64,000 nt of DNA from Streptomyces sp. IMTB 2501 (GCF_001953885.1 NZ_MQUS01000001.1:310001-374000), one strand, 5' to 3'; counted from the stretch's first letter, positions 18,206 through 27,113 are shown. Notes: a model not told the origin generated them from the letters alone. Translations and numbers: made by a program.

Positions 18206-18470
18206 GCGCACGTACTACACGGGCAACATCGGGCTGGCCACGGCCGACGGCCTGTCCGGCTGGGACGGCGTCTACGGCTTCGCGGGTCCGGCACTGCGCG
18301 GTGACTACCAGCCGCTCAGCGGAAGCGCGTTGGTCCTGGGCAACCCCGAGGACGCCCCGACGCAGCAGTACTCGTATTACGTGATGCCCAACGAACTGAT
18401 GGAGAGCTTCATCGACACGGTCCCGACCGGCGACGGCGGGACCCGCTTCTGCCACATGAACCGTGGCCGG
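18199..18470 (+). pseudogene. levansucrase (GH68) C-terminal remnant
   Basis: The frame [49 protein letters not shown] and [16 protein letters not shown] is the last about 90 residues of a GH68 levansucrase, lacking the final GGTLAPT-type end. The catalytic aspartates and glutamate lie in the missing part. It sits beside the GH32 fructan hydrolase, which suggests a former levan synthesis and breakdown pair. Confidence 0.8.
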
Positions 18471-18537
18471 CCACGGCCCTCGCAGCGGTACGCGAGCGGT
18501 CGAGCCGCCTCGGTGACTCCGACGCGGGCCGATCACC

Positions 18538-18831
18538 TCAGGCCAGGGGGTCGAGGAAAGTCAGGACAGAGGCGTCCTCCTCGATCAGCGGAGCGAGGGC
18601 GGCGTTGAACGGGCCGCCGTACGGGGCCTTCAGATGCGCCTGGAACGCGTCCTTGTCGCGGTAGACCTCGAAGATCCAGAAGGCGCGCGGATTGGACTCC
18701 TTGGTGTACACGTCGAAGGAGAGGTTGCCGTCCTCGTCGCGTACCCTCTGCGCGTACTCCCGTATCAGACGGGCGATTTCGCCCTCCGCTCCCTCGCGGG
18801 CGGTGAACTCGGCGAGCAGGGTTTTCGTCAC
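18538..18831 (-). CDS. antibiotic biosynthesis monooxygenase (ABM/YgiN-like) domain protein
   Basis: A 97-residue single-domain protein with the dimeric ferredoxin-like ABM fold: [15 protein letters not shown], an [22 protein letters not shown] strand pair interrupted in the usual place, [11 protein letters not shown], and a C-terminal VLTFLDPLA. Such proteins oxidise quinols or small phenolics without cofactor, or serve unknown roles. It starts 15 bases from the GH32 stop on the same strand and is probably co-transcribed; a role in fructan use is not evident. Confidence 0.82.
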   Translation of the reverse strand: MTKTLLAEFTAREGAEGEIARLIREYAQRVRDEDGNLSFDVYTKESNPRAFWIFEVYRDKDAFQAHLKAPYGGPFNAALAPLIEEDASVLTFLDPLA

Positions 18832-18846
18832 GGTCCTGTGTCCTTG

Positions 18847-21408
18847 TCAGTTGTTTGCGGAGCCGAGGTGCCAGACGACGGCCTTGTCGAGATTCACTGA
18901 GCCGTTCTCGGCGAAGACCCGCACTCCCCGGCTGTCGGGGTGGGGGAAGATCTGGTCGGTGATCACGGCCTCGCCGCTGCCGCCGAAGACCTCGACGGAC
19001 GACCGGTCGACCAGGATCCGCAGCTTCACCTTGCCGTTCGTGGCCTTCAGCGGCGCGGTCTGGATGCCGGGGAAGGCGCTGCTGAAGTCGACGGTACCGG
19101 AGCGGGTGCGGTCGACGTACAGCTCCTGTGTGGTGGTGTCGTATCCGATGACGGTTTCCTCTCGCCCGGTGCCGGTGCGCACCTTCAGGCCGAAGCGTTC
19201 CGCGTCGTTCAGGGAGAACGTCGCCTCGATGTCGAGTGCCTTGCCCTCGGCCGCGGGGCCGATCAGGGGCTGTGAGGTGTTCGTGACGGTGACGCCGGCC
19301 GCCGTCGCCGCGGATCCCTCCCGCAGCGAGTTCAGGTTCGCCACCGGCTCGCTGGTCAGCCGGAGGCGGCCGTCGATGGTACGCAGGGCCATCTGGCGGG
19401 GGATGCTCTGCGCGCCACGCCAGGGCGAGGTGGGGATGGACGTCCCGTACTCCCAGTCGTTCATCCAGCCGATCATGTACCGCTTGTCGCCGGGCACGTT
19501 CTCCCAGGACACCGCCGCGTAGTAGTCCTTGCCGTAGTCGGCCCAGTCGGCGCGCTGTACGACGGACTTGGCGGGGGCGTCGGCGGTGGTGAACTGGTCG
19601 GCGAGGATGTGGCCCCAGCCGCCGGTGTTGCTGTCGACAATTTGGATCTGCGCCTTCTCGCCGGCGTAGGGACGCATGTCGAAGGAGGCCCAGTCCAGGC
19701 TCTCGCTGTTGGATCCAGTGGTGCTGCGGACGACCTTGCCGTCGACGAGCAGGTTGACGGACGTCTCCCGGGAGACCGGCTGGGCCTGGGTGTCGGACAG
19801 TGTGATCTGGTCGACGTTGATGTGGCCCCAGCTACCGGTGTTGTCGTCGACGATCCTGATCCGCGCCTTGTGGCCTGCGAGGTCGCGGACGTCCCAGGAG
19901 GCCCAGTTGAGTGCCTCGGCGTCCTGACCGGTGGCGCTGCGGACCACCTTGCCGTCGACGAGGAGTTCGACGGCGGTGGGGTTGTCGTAGCCGGCGGGGT
20001 GGTGGCCGCCGCCGACGAGGAAGTCGACGTAGTCCTTGTCGATGGTGAACTCGGGTGAGGTGAGGGTGCCGGTGGTGGAGTCGCCGTTGAGGTAGGTGTT
20101 GACCAGGCCGCTGCCGAGGAAGCCGGACACCTCCTGCTGGTCGGGGAGGGTGCCGGTGGCCGGTGCGGTGCCGAAGGCGTCGCCGGTGGTCGTCCACTCG
20201 CCGTAGGTGCCGCCCTCGAAGTCGGCGAGGACCGTGCCCGCGGGCGGCGGCCCCTGCTCCAGGACGGTTCCGGCCTCGTGCGGGTGCTTGCCGCCGCCGA
20301 CCTTGAAGTTGAGGAACTTGCTGTCGACGGTGAAGGGAGGCGAGGTGAGGGTGCCGGTAGTGGCGTCGCCCGAGTGGAAGCTGTTGGCGAGGCCCTTTCC
20401 GTCGAAGCCGGTCACTGTGCTCTGGCCGTCCAGTGCCCCGGCCGCCGGACCGTCCCCGAACGCGGTGCCGGTGGTCGTCCAGGTGCCGTAGTCGGGTCCT
20501 TCGAAGCCCTGCACGACTTGGCCGGCGGGTGGGGTGTAGGTGTCGTTGTCGTCGGCGGTGAACTTCCTGCCGTCGAAGTCACCGATGAAGTACTGGGCGC
20601 CCGAACCGCCGGTGATCCCGCCGGGGTTGATGTTGACGACCAGGACCCACTTGATGTGCTTCTTGTCCCCGTCGACGGCGAGGGGGAACAGGTCCGGGCA
20701 CTCCCACACACCGCCCGTCGCGCCGGCCGGCCCGAACTCGCTGAGCAGCTCCCAGTCCTTGAGATTCCTGGACGAGTAGAACCGCACCTTGTGCTCGGCG
20801 GACAGCGACACCGTCATCAGCCAGCTCCTGGTGGGGGCGTACCACTGGACCTTGGGGTCGCGGAAGTCCTTGGAGCCGATGTCGATGACGGGATTGCCCT
20901 GGTACTTGGTCCAGGTACGGCCGCGGTCGGTGCTGTAGGCGAGTGACTGGGCCTGCGTGCCGGTGGACTTGGAGTAGCTGGTGTAGATCGCCACCATGGG
21001 CGGGTTCTGCTTGCTGCCGAAGCCGGTGGTGTTGTTCCAGTCGACCACCGCGCTGCCGGAGAAGACCATTTCCCTGTCGTCGTACGACAGGGCGAGCGGC
21101 AGCTGCTTCCAGTGCACGAGGTCCGTGCTCACCGCGTGGCCCCAGGACATGTCGCCCCAGGTGTTGCCGTTGGGGTTGTACTGGTAGAAGAGGTGGTACT
21201 CGCCCTTGTAGTACACGAGGCCGTTGGGGTCGTTCATCCAGTTCCTCTCCGGGGTGAAGTGGAACTGGGGACGGTAGGTCTCGGTGTACGGCGGGGCGTC
21301 GGCCGCCAGGGCCTGGGGGGCGAACGGGGCTGCGGCCAGCGCGCAGACGGTCGCCACGGCCGTGATCGTCCGCACACGGGCATGCCGGAACACACGTCGA
21401 GAGCTCAT
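18847..21408 (-). CDS. secreted GH32 fructan hydrolase (levanase/inulinase) with inserted CBM66-like domains
   Basis: An 853-residue exported enzyme that cleaves beta-fructosyl bonds in levan, inulin or sucrose. A signal peptide (cleavage after ALA, about residue 36) precedes the five-bladed propeller: nucleophile Asp in WMNDPNG (57-63), FRDP (182-185) and the acid Glu in WECPDLF (235-241). Between about residues 300 and 610 extra beta-sandwich sequence interrupts the propeller, which resumes at DWADYGKDYYAAVSW. The insert contains GxxWGHI..DQ repeats of the CBM66 type. A C-terminal beta-sandwich closes the protein. The ATG at 21408 has an AGGAGACC ribosome site. Operators at 21519-21548 put it under the LacI protein encoded at 25871. 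Confidence 0.92.
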   Translation of the reverse strand: MSSRRVFRHARVRTITAVATVCALAAAPFAPQALAADAPPYTETYRPQFHFTPERNWMNDPNGLVYYKGEYHLFYQYNPNGNTWGDMSWGHAVSTDLVHWKQLPLALSYDDREMVFSGSAVVDWNNTTGFGSKQNPPMVAIYTSYSKSTGTQAQSLAYSTDRGRTWTKYQGNPVIDIGSKDFRDPKVQWYAPTRSWLMTVSLSAEHKVRFYSSRNLKDWELLSEFGPAGATGGVWECPDLFPLAVDGDKKHIKWVLVVNINPGGITGGSGAQYFIGDFDGRKFTADDNDTYTPPAGQVVQGFEGPDYGTWTTTGTAFGDGPAAGALDGQSTVTGFDGKGLANSFHSGDATTGTLTSPPFTVDSKFLNFKVGGGKHPHEAGTVLEQGPPPAGTVLADFEGGTYGEWTTTGDAFGTAPATGTLPDQQEVSGFLGSGLVNTYLNGDSTTGTLTSPEFTIDKDYVDFLVGGGHHPAGYDNPTAVELLVDGKVVRSATGQDAEALNWASWDVRDLAGHKARIRIVDDNTGSWGHINVDQITLSDTQAQPVSRETSVNLLVDGKVVRSTTGSNSESLDWASFDMRPYAGEKAQIQIVDSNTGGWGHILADQFTTADAPAKSVVQRADWADYGKDYYAAVSWENVPGDKRYMIGWMNDWEYGTSIPTSPWRGAQSIPRQMALRTIDGRLRLTSEPVANLNSLREGSAATAAGVTVTNTSQPLIGPAAEGKALDIEATFSLNDAERFGLKVRTGTGREETVIGYDTTTQELYVDRTRSGTVDFSSAFPGIQTAPLKATNGKVKLRILVDRSSVEVFGGSGEAVITDQIFPHPDSRGVRVFAENGSVNLDKAVVWHLGSANN

Positions 21409-21518
21409 CGGGTCTCCTGTGCCGCGGCCGTCCGCGCAGCGCAGAGCGCGACTCCGACACGGACGGACCGAAAGGTGGCGCCCCGGCCGGCGCCATCGTC
21501 CATGTCGCCGACCAAGGG

Positions 21519-21548
21519 TGTCATCGTTGACTTGTGTCATCGATGACA
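21519..21548. promoter_or_regulatory. twin LacI-type operators upstream of the GH32 gene
   Basis: Two 14-bp sites, TGTCATCGTTGACT (21519-21532) and the perfect palindrome TGTCATCGATGACA (21535-21548), have centres 16 bp apart. The same pair with the same spacing occurs at 22731-22760. The sites lie just downstream of the promoter at 21562-21590 on the minus strand, so binding would block transcription. Confidence 0.8.
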
Positions 21549-21561
21549 TCGAGTGGCCCGA

Positions 21562-21590
21562 TGATGAACGCAATCCGGTCAACGCGTCAA
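21562..21590 (-). promoter_or_regulatory. probable promoter of the GH32 gene
   Basis: On the minus strand TTGACG (21590-21585) and TCATCA (21567-21562) are separated by 17 bases, an acceptable vegetative Streptomyces promoter. The operator pair begins 14 bases downstream of the -10 element. Confidence 0.5.
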
Positions 21591-21630
21591 CAGTTCGGGC
21601 GTGATTGCCCCCGCGCGGATCCCGGTCGCG

Positions 21631-22596
21631 TCAGATGCCGCCGACTGCCGTCAGCCGGTCCAGGTGGCTCTGCCAGGGCGGGTTGGGACCGGCGGCCGAG
21701 CAGGTCAGGGCCGCGACCCGAGCGGCGAACCGGCATGCCTGGGCCACCTCGCCGAGATCGAGACCGGTCAGCCGGCCGCCGAGGTGTCCGCGGGTGCCGA
21801 GGTGGTGCAGCAGGCCGGCGGTGAAGGAGTCCCCCGCCCCGACCGTGTCGACCACCTCTGTCGACACTGCCGGCACCTGCACCCGTTCACCGTCGAGGGA
21901 GACCAGTGCGCCGTCGGCCCCGCGCGTGATCACGACGAGCCGGGCTCCGGCAGCATGCCAGACGTCGCAAGCCCGCTCTGGTGAGCTTCCGGGCAGGAGC
22001 AGTTCGAGGTCGTCCTCGCTCAGCCGCAGTACGTCGGCGAGGGCGCACCAGTGCGCCAGGCGGGCGCGATAGACCTCGGGGTGCACCAGCAGCGGCCGTA
22101 CGTTGGGGTCGATGCTGATGGTGGCCCGGGCAGAGGCCGCCGCCAGGAACTCCTCCACCACTGGCGCGCCGGGCTCGCGGACGAGCGCGAGGGAGCCGGT
22201 GTGCACGCAGGCGGTTCCGGACAGATCCACCCCTGCCAGTTCCTGCGCCGTCCACTGCCAGTCGGCCGTGTTCTGCGCATGGAAGGAGTACGCGGCCTGC
22301 CCCTGGGCGTCCAGCTCCGCCACGGCCAGCGTGCTGGGCTCGGCGGCTGCGACGGCGTACGACAGGTCCACCCCGGATTCCTCCAGGTGGGCCCGGAACA
22401 GCCGGCCGAACACGTCGCCGGACAGGCGTGCGAGGAAGCGGGCGGAGGTGCCGAGTCGGGCCAGGGACACGGCCGTGTTCGCAGGTCCGCCGCCGGGCAG
22501 CACCCGCAGGGCGAGTTCGTTCGAGGCGCTGACGGGTTCGGCGAAGGCGTCGGCGACGCACTCTCCCAGGACGGTTATCTGACGCGGGCTGCTCAT
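21631..22596 (-). CDS. fructokinase-like PfkB sugar kinase
   Basis: A 321-residue cytosolic PfkB kinase. It shows an N-terminal ITVLGECVADAF, the substrate-binding Gly pair in LPGGGPANTA, GDVFGRLF, SIDPNVRP, and the C-terminal DTVGAGDSFTAGLL with its catalytic Asp. This set is typical of fructokinases. It shares the 22731-22760 operator region with the divergent importer, so it would be induced with it and convert imported fructose to fructose 6-phosphate. I placed the start at 22596 because the upstream 21 residues do not belong to the family. Confidence 0.85.
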   Translation of the reverse strand: MSSPRQITVLGECVADAFAEPVSASNELALRVLPGGGPANTAVSLARLGTSARFLARLSGDVFGRLFRAHLEESGVDLSYAVAAAEPSTLAVAELDAQGQAAYSFHAQNTADWQWTAQELAGVDLSGTACVHTGSLALVREPGAPVVEEFLAAASARATISIDPNVRPLLVHPEVYRARLAHWCALADVLRLSEDDLELLLPGSSPERACDVWHAAGARLVVITRGADGALVSLDGERVQVPAVSTEVVDTVGAGDSFTAGLLHHLGTRGHLGGRLTGLDLGEVAQACRFAARVAALTCSAAGPNPPWQSHLDRLTAVGGI

Positions 22597-22730
22597 GGGC
22601 GGCTCTTCTCTGCGAGCGTACGAACGAAAGCGGGCACGAAACAGGCAGCCGCCGGGCACGTTACGGACTTGTGTCCCGTACAGGGCATTGACGTTGCCGG
22701 GACGCGGAGTCCATCATCCTCGCCATGCAG

Positions 22731-22760
22731 TGTCAACGATGACATAAGTCAACGATGACA
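22731..22760. promoter_or_regulatory. twin LacI-type operators between fructokinase and importer
   Basis: TGTCAACGATGACA (22731-22744) and AGTCAACGATGACA (22747-22760), centres 16 bp apart, repeat the array found upstream of GH32. A possible -35 (TTGACG, 22688-22693) and -10 (CATCAT, 22712-22717) precede them on the plus strand. Confidence 0.8.
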
Positions 22761-22820
22761 TCTCCGGGACGGCATGCTCCGATGCCGACCGCGCCGCTCG
22801 TGATCCCGCAGGAGTCGTTC

Positions 22821-23837
22821 ATGTCGCGCACCACTCGTCTGACCCCGTCCCTCCTCAGAGCCGCCGCCTGCACGGGTATCGCGGCCCTCACCCTGACGGC
22901 CTGCGGATCCGGCTCCGGATCGGGTTCCGCGGGCTCCGGCTCGGGCAGCGTCAAGGTCGGTCTGATCACCAAGACCGACACGAACCCGTTCTTCGTGAAG
23001 ATGAAGGAGGGGGCGGAGAAGGCCGCCAAGGCGGACGGCGTCCAGCTGATGACCGCCGCGGGCAAGTTCGACGGGGACAACTCCGGTCAGGTCACCGCCA
23101 TCGAGAACATGGTCGCCGCCGGCGTGAAGGGCATCCTGATCACGCCGAGTGACTCCAAGGCGATCGTGCCCGCGATCGCGAAGGCACGTGCCAAGGGTGT
23201 CCTGGTCATCGCCCTGGACACCCCGACCGAGCCGCAGAGCGCGGTCGACGCCCTCTTCGCCACGAACAACCTCACGGCCGGCCAGCTGATCGGGGAGTAC
23301 GCCAAGGCCGCGATGAAGGGCAAGACGGCGAAGATAGCCGCCCTCGACCTCGCGCCCGGCGTCTCCGTCGGCGTCCAGCGGCACGACGGCTTCCTGAAGG
23401 GCTTCGGCGCCACCGACAAGGACGTCGTCTGCGCCCAGGACACAGGCGGCGACCAGGCCAAGGGCCAGACCGCGATGGAGAACTGCCTCCAGAAGTCGCC
23501 CGGCATCAACCTCGTCTACACCATCAACGAGCCGGCCGCCCTGGGCGCGTACACCGCGCTGAAGGCCAAGGGCCTGGAGAAGGACGTGCTGATCGTCTCC
23601 GTCGACGGCGGCTGCACCGGCACCCAGGCGGTCAAGGACGGCAAGATCGCCGCGACCTCGCAGCAGTACCCGCTGAAGATGGCCGCCGAGGGCGTCAAGG
23701 CCGTGGTGACGTACGCCAAGAACGGCAAGAAGGCGTCCGGTTACACCGACACCGGCGTCACCCTGATCACCGACAAGGCACAGACGGGCGTCACGTCCAA
23801 GGACACCGGCTACGGCCTGCAGAACTGCTGGGGCTGA
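22821..23837 (+). CDS. sugar-binding lipoprotein of ABC importer (fructose/ribose type)
   Basis: A 338-residue RbsB/FrcB-type binding lipoprotein. The lipobox LTAC follows a short hydrophobic leader, and a Gly/Ser linker separates it from the mature domain. Mature motifs are VGLITKTDTNPFFVKM, an AAGVKGILITPSDSKAI block, and IVSVDGGCTGTQAV. I chose the ATG at 22821 (CAGGAG upstream) because an in-frame ATG at 22755 lies inside the operator. It belongs to the unit of permease, ATPase and LacI. The ligand is probably fructose by context (fructokinase and GH32 share its operators). Confidence 0.9.
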   Translation: MSRTTRLTPSLLRAAACTGIAALTLTACGSGSGSGSAGSGSGSVKVGLITKTDTNPFFVKMKEGAEKAAKADGVQLMTAAGKFDGDNSGQVTAIENMVAAGVKGILITPSDSKAIVPAIAKARAKGVLVIALDTPTEPQSAVDALFATNNLTAGQLIGEYAKAAMKGKTAKIAALDLAPGVSVGVQRHDGFLKGFGATDKDVVCAQDTGGDQAKGQTAMENCLQKSPGINLVYTINEPAALGAYTALKAKGLEKDVLIVSVDGGCTGTQAVKDGKIAATSQQYPLKMAAEGVKAVVTYAKNGKKASGYTDTGVTLITDKAQTGVTSKDTGYGLQNCWG

Positions 23838-23880
23838 GCCGCCCACGAGGACCGTACTTCCACCGCCTCTCCCCTCAGCA

Positions 23881-23921
23881 GGGCGGCTGTCCCGTACCTC
23901 CCCGACGAGGGACGGCCGCCC
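23881..23921 (+). promoter_or_regulatory. intercistronic stem-loop after the binding-protein gene
   Basis: GGGCGGCTGTCCC (23881-23893) pairs with GGGACGGCCGCCC (23909-23921), a 13-bp stem with one wobble and a 15-base loop, with no U-run. It lies between the binding protein and the permease, where such hairpins commonly stabilise the upstream message or attenuate readthrough, so binding protein is made in excess over transporter. Confidence 0.55.
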
Positions 23922-23967
23922 CCATGTCCTGACGACAAGGACATCTGTCTTCCGACAAGGACTTCGC

Positions 23968-24963
23968 ATGACAGCCACGACGACGCCGTACGCCGAGCTC
24001 AAGGCACCGACCACGGCCCGCAGACTGCTCACGGCACCGACCACCGGCCCGCTGGTCGCTCTCCTTCTGGCCTGTGTCTTCTTCTCCCTGTCCACCGACC
24101 AGTTCCTCACCGGCGGGAACTTCTCCCTGATCGTGCAGCAGGTGATGGTCGTCGGCACACTCGCCATCGGCCAGACCCTGATCATCCTCACCGCCGGCAT
24201 CGACCTGTCGTGCGGTGCCGTGATGGCGTTCGGCAGCATCATGATGGCCAAGATGGCGGCCGAGGGCACCCTTCCCCCGCTCCTCGCGATCGCGCTGGGT
24301 CTGGCCGTCTGCGGCGGCTTCGGCCTGCTCAACGGGCTGCTGGTGCAGAAGATCCCGCTGCCGCCGTTCATCGTGACCCTCGGCATGCTCAACGTCGCGT
24401 TCGCGCTGACCCACATCTATTCCAAGGAGCAGACGGTCACCAGCCTGCCCGGCCCGCTGACGGCACTCGGGCAGACCTTCCCGCTCGGGCACACCGACAT
24501 CACCTACGGCTCGCTGGTCACCATCGCGCTGTTCCTCCTCCTCGCGTACGCGCTGAGCAGCACCGGTTGGGGCCGGCACGTCTACGCCCTGGGCAACAGC
24601 CAGGAGGCGGCGCGGCTGAACGGCATCCGCACCGCCCGCCTGACCATCGGCATCTACACCGTGGCCGGCCTGCTGTACGGCGTCGCAGCCCTGCTGCTCA
24701 TCTCCCGCACCGGAGTCGGCGACCCACAGGCCGGGCAGACCGACAACCTCGACAGCATCACCGCCGTGGTCCTCGGCGGCACCAGCCTCTTCGGCGGCCG
24801 CGGCTCGGTGCTCGGCACGTTCATCGGCGTCCTCATCGTCGGCGTGTTCCGCAACGGCCTGCAGCTGATGGGCGTCGCCTCCATCTACCAGACCCTGATC
24901 ACCGGCGTCCTGGTGATCCTCGCGGTGACCGTCGACCAGATCTCCCGGAAGAAGGCACGATGA
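23968..24963 (+). CDS. sugar ABC importer permease (RbsC/FrcC-like)
   Basis: A 331-residue BPD_transp_2 permease. Landmarks are AIGQTLIILTAGIDLSCGAVMA, LPPFIVTLGMLNVAF, EAARLNGIRTARL and VVLGGTSLFGGRGSVLGT, with about 8-10 membrane segments. The ATG at 23968 follows GACAAGGA. Its stop overlaps the ATPase start by 4 bases. It forms the channel for the sugar bound by the product of 22821-23837. Confidence 0.92.
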   Translation: MTATTTPYAELKAPTTARRLLTAPTTGPLVALLLACVFFSLSTDQFLTGGNFSLIVQQVMVVGTLAIGQTLIILTAGIDLSCGAVMAFGSIMMAKMAAEGTLPPLLAIALGLAVCGGFGLLNGLLVQKIPLPPFIVTLGMLNVAFALTHIYSKEQTVTSLPGPLTALGQTFPLGHTDITYGSLVTIALFLLLAYALSSTGWGRHVYALGNSQEAARLNGIRTARLTIGIYTVAGLLYGVAALLLISRTGVGDPQAGQTDNLDSITAVVLGGTSLFGGRGSVLGTFIGVLIVGVFRNGLQLMGVASIYQTLITGVLVILAVTVDQISRKKAR

Positions 24964-25796
24964 CCGCCACCACGCCCCCCACCCCTGTCCTGCAGGCCCG
25001 CGGCCTGGTCAAGCGCTACGGCCATGTCACCGCCATCGACGGCGCCGACTTCGACCTCCTGCCAGGCGAGGTCCTCGCCGTCATCGGCGACAACGGAGCC
25101 GGCAAGACCAGCCTCATCAAGGCCCTGACCGGCGCCTTGGTGCCGGACGCGGGCGAGATACGCCTGAACGGCGGGCCCATCACTTTCTCCGGTCCGCAGA
25201 GCGCCCGCGCCCATGGCATCGAGACGGTGTACCAGGACCTCGCGGTGGCCGCCTCCATGGACATCGCCTCGAACATGTTCCTCGGCCGGGAGCTGCGCCG
25301 CCCCGGTGTCCTCGGCAGTGTCTTCCGCATGCTCGACAAGAAGCGCATGCGCCAGGAGGCCGCCGAGCACATGGCCGACCTGAAGATCGGGCTGCGCTCG
25401 CTCACACAGGCGGTCGAGACACTCTCCGGCGGTCAACGGCAGGCCGTGGCGGTGGCCCGTTCCGTCGCCTGGGCCCGCAGCGTCGTCGTCATGGACGAGC
25501 CCACCGCCGCACTCGGCGTCAAGGAGTCCGGCCAGGTCCTCGACCTCATCCGCCGCGTCCGCGACAAGGGCATGCCCGTCGTGCTCATCAGCCACAACAT
25601 GCCCCACGTCTTCGAGATCGCCGACCGCATCCACGTCCACCGGCTGGGCCGGCGCGCCGCCCTGATCAAGCCGTCCGACTACTCCATGGCCGAGGTCGTC
25701 GCCATCATGACCGGCGCACTCAGCGTCAACGAGGCCGGAGATACTGTCGTAGCGGACTCGGAGGCCGCGAAGGCCGCCGGAGTCCAGGCCACCTGA
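24960..25796 (+). CDS. sugar ABC importer ATPase, single domain (FrcA-like)
   Basis: A 278-residue ATPase with one ABC domain: Walker A GDNGAGKT, Q-loop VYQDLAVA, signature LSGGQRQ, Walker B VVMDEPTAALG, and the H-loop ISHNM. The single-domain form is the FrcA type used for fructose, unlike the double-domain ATPase at 2312. An Ala-rich tail of about 25 residues follows. The start overlaps the permease stop (ATGA). The LacI gene follows after 74 bases. Confidence 0.92.
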   Translation: MTATTPPTPVLQARGLVKRYGHVTAIDGADFDLLPGEVLAVIGDNGAGKTSLIKALTGALVPDAGEIRLNGGPITFSGPQSARAHGIETVYQDLAVAASMDIASNMFLGRELRRPGVLGSVFRMLDKKRMRQEAAEHMADLKIGLRSLTQAVETLSGGQRQAVAVARSVAWARSVVVMDEPTAALGVKESGQVLDLIRRVRDKGMPVVLISHNMPHVFEIADRIHVHRLGRRAALIKPSDYSMAEVVAIMTGALSVNEAGDTVVADSEAAKAAGVQAT

Positions 25797-25870
25797 CAAC
25801 ACGACTCAGCTCTCACATGTCCGGCCGAGGCCGCGGCCGGAACCGAGGGCTCACAGGAGACGGTTTCTCC

Positions 25871-26902
25871 ATGGCAGCGAACCGCCGCCCCACCCTGGCC
25901 GACGTCGCCCGCGAGGTCGGCGTCAGCGCGAAGACGGTCTCCCGTGTCCTCAATGAGGACGGACCCGCCTCGGCGCAGACCAGGCAACAGGTACTCGCCG
26001 CAGTGGCCAAGCTCGGCTTCCAGCCGAACCTCATGGCACGCAACATCCGCGTCGGCGGACCCGACACCACCATCGGACTGGTCATCCCCGACCTCGCCAA
26101 CCCCTTCTTCGGCGCCGTGGCGCGAGCCATCGAGGACACCGTCCGCGAACGGGGACTGACTCTGCTCATGGGCTCTTCCGCGGACGACCCCGACCGGGAA
26201 CGCGCCCTGACGGACAAGTTCCTGGCCCGGCGCGTCAGCATCCTGATGATCGTGCCGTCCGTCGGCGCCGACCACTCCCACCTCAAGAACCACCGCGCAG
26301 CGGGACTGCCCGTGGTGTTCCTCGACCGTCCGGGAGTCGGCCTGTCCACGGACGGCATCGTCAGCTCCAACCGCGCGGGGGCCCATGACGGCGTCGCCCA
26401 CCTGATCGCCCACGGCCACCGGCGCATCGGCTTCGTCGGCGACCTGCCCATGAAGCTGTACACCCGCCGCGAACGCCTGGCCGGATACCGTACGGCCCTG
26501 CAGGAGGCCGACCTGCCCTACGACCGTGCGCTGGTCACCAACGCCCACGATCAGCAGGGGGCAGCGGCCGCGACCTCCCAGCTACTCGGCCTGGCCGATC
26601 CGCCCACAGCCCTGTTCGCCGGAAACAACATCGTCGCGCTGGGCATTGTCGCCGAACTCGCCCGCAGCAAGCGGAAGGACATCGCCGTCGTCGCCTTCGA
26701 CGACGTCCCGCTCGCCGAGGCACTCGAACCCGCCCTGACCGTCGTCGCCCAGGATCCCGAGGAAATCGGTCGGGTGGCTGCGGCCACCGCCCTGGCCCGC
26801 CTCGACGGCGACCGCTCCCGCGCGCGCCTCATCACCGTTCCCACCCGACTGATCGTCCGAGGATCGGGGGAGCACCCTGCGCCTGCACTGCAGGAGGCTT
26901 GA
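25871..26902 (+). CDS. LacI-family regulator of the fructan locus
   Basis: A 343-residue LacI repressor. Residues 1-55 are the HTH and hinge (TLADVAREVGVSAKTVSRVLN, VLAAVAKLGFQPN). The effector domain follows, with GLVIPDLANPFFG, a GIVSSNRAGAHDGV region and the DDVPLAEALEPALTVVAQDP region that contacts sugar. I chose the ATG at 25871 (AGGAG at 25854-25858). It is the last gene of the importer unit, and the two twin-operator arrays, identical in form, are its likely sites. The inducer is probably fructose or a phosphate of it. Confidence 0.9.
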   Translation: MAANRRPTLADVAREVGVSAKTVSRVLNEDGPASAQTRQQVLAAVAKLGFQPNLMARNIRVGGPDTTIGLVIPDLANPFFGAVARAIEDTVRERGLTLLMGSSADDPDRERALTDKFLARRVSILMIVPSVGADHSHLKNHRAAGLPVVFLDRPGVGLSTDGIVSSNRAGAHDGVAHLIAHGHRRIGFVGDLPMKLYTRRERLAGYRTALQEADLPYDRALVTNAHDQQGAAAATSQLLGLADPPTALFAGNNIVALGIVAELARSKRKDIAVVAFDDVPLAEALEPALTVVAQDPEEIGRVAAATALARLDGDRSRARLITVPTRLIVRGSGEHPAPALQEA

Positions 26903-26928
26903 TCCTCTAGGCGGACGCCGCCGCGGCA

Positions 26929-27035
26929 TTGATCACCAAGGCGGCCCGGAACCGGCCCCTGGCCTGTGGTCAGAAGCCGTCCGACGAGGCACTGGCCGCG
27001 GTGCGGGTCACGGTCGAGCACGGCTCGCACGAACG
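26929..27035 (+). pseudogene. IS5-like DDE transposase C-terminal remnant
   Basis: About 35 residues, KAARNRPLACGQKPSDE then AAVRVTVEHG, resemble the C-terminal end of the DDE_Tnp_4-type transposases common in Streptomyces, where VEHGFADLKNW normally follows. The match breaks after VEHG. No inverted repeats or target duplications are visible. An N-terminal remnant of the same type of transposase lies at 59459-59660. Confidence 0.45.
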
Positions 27036-27113
27036 AGGCGGGACCCGGGTGCCGCATGTGCGGCTGGGCCGGGTGCAGCGAGCAGCCCGGCCGGTCGCCG
27101 TCCAGCCGTCGGC

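Noticed and set aside
18199..21408. Functional levan synthesis and degradation pair
   Set aside because: Only the last about 90 residues of the levansucrase are present; synthesis cannot occur from this copy.
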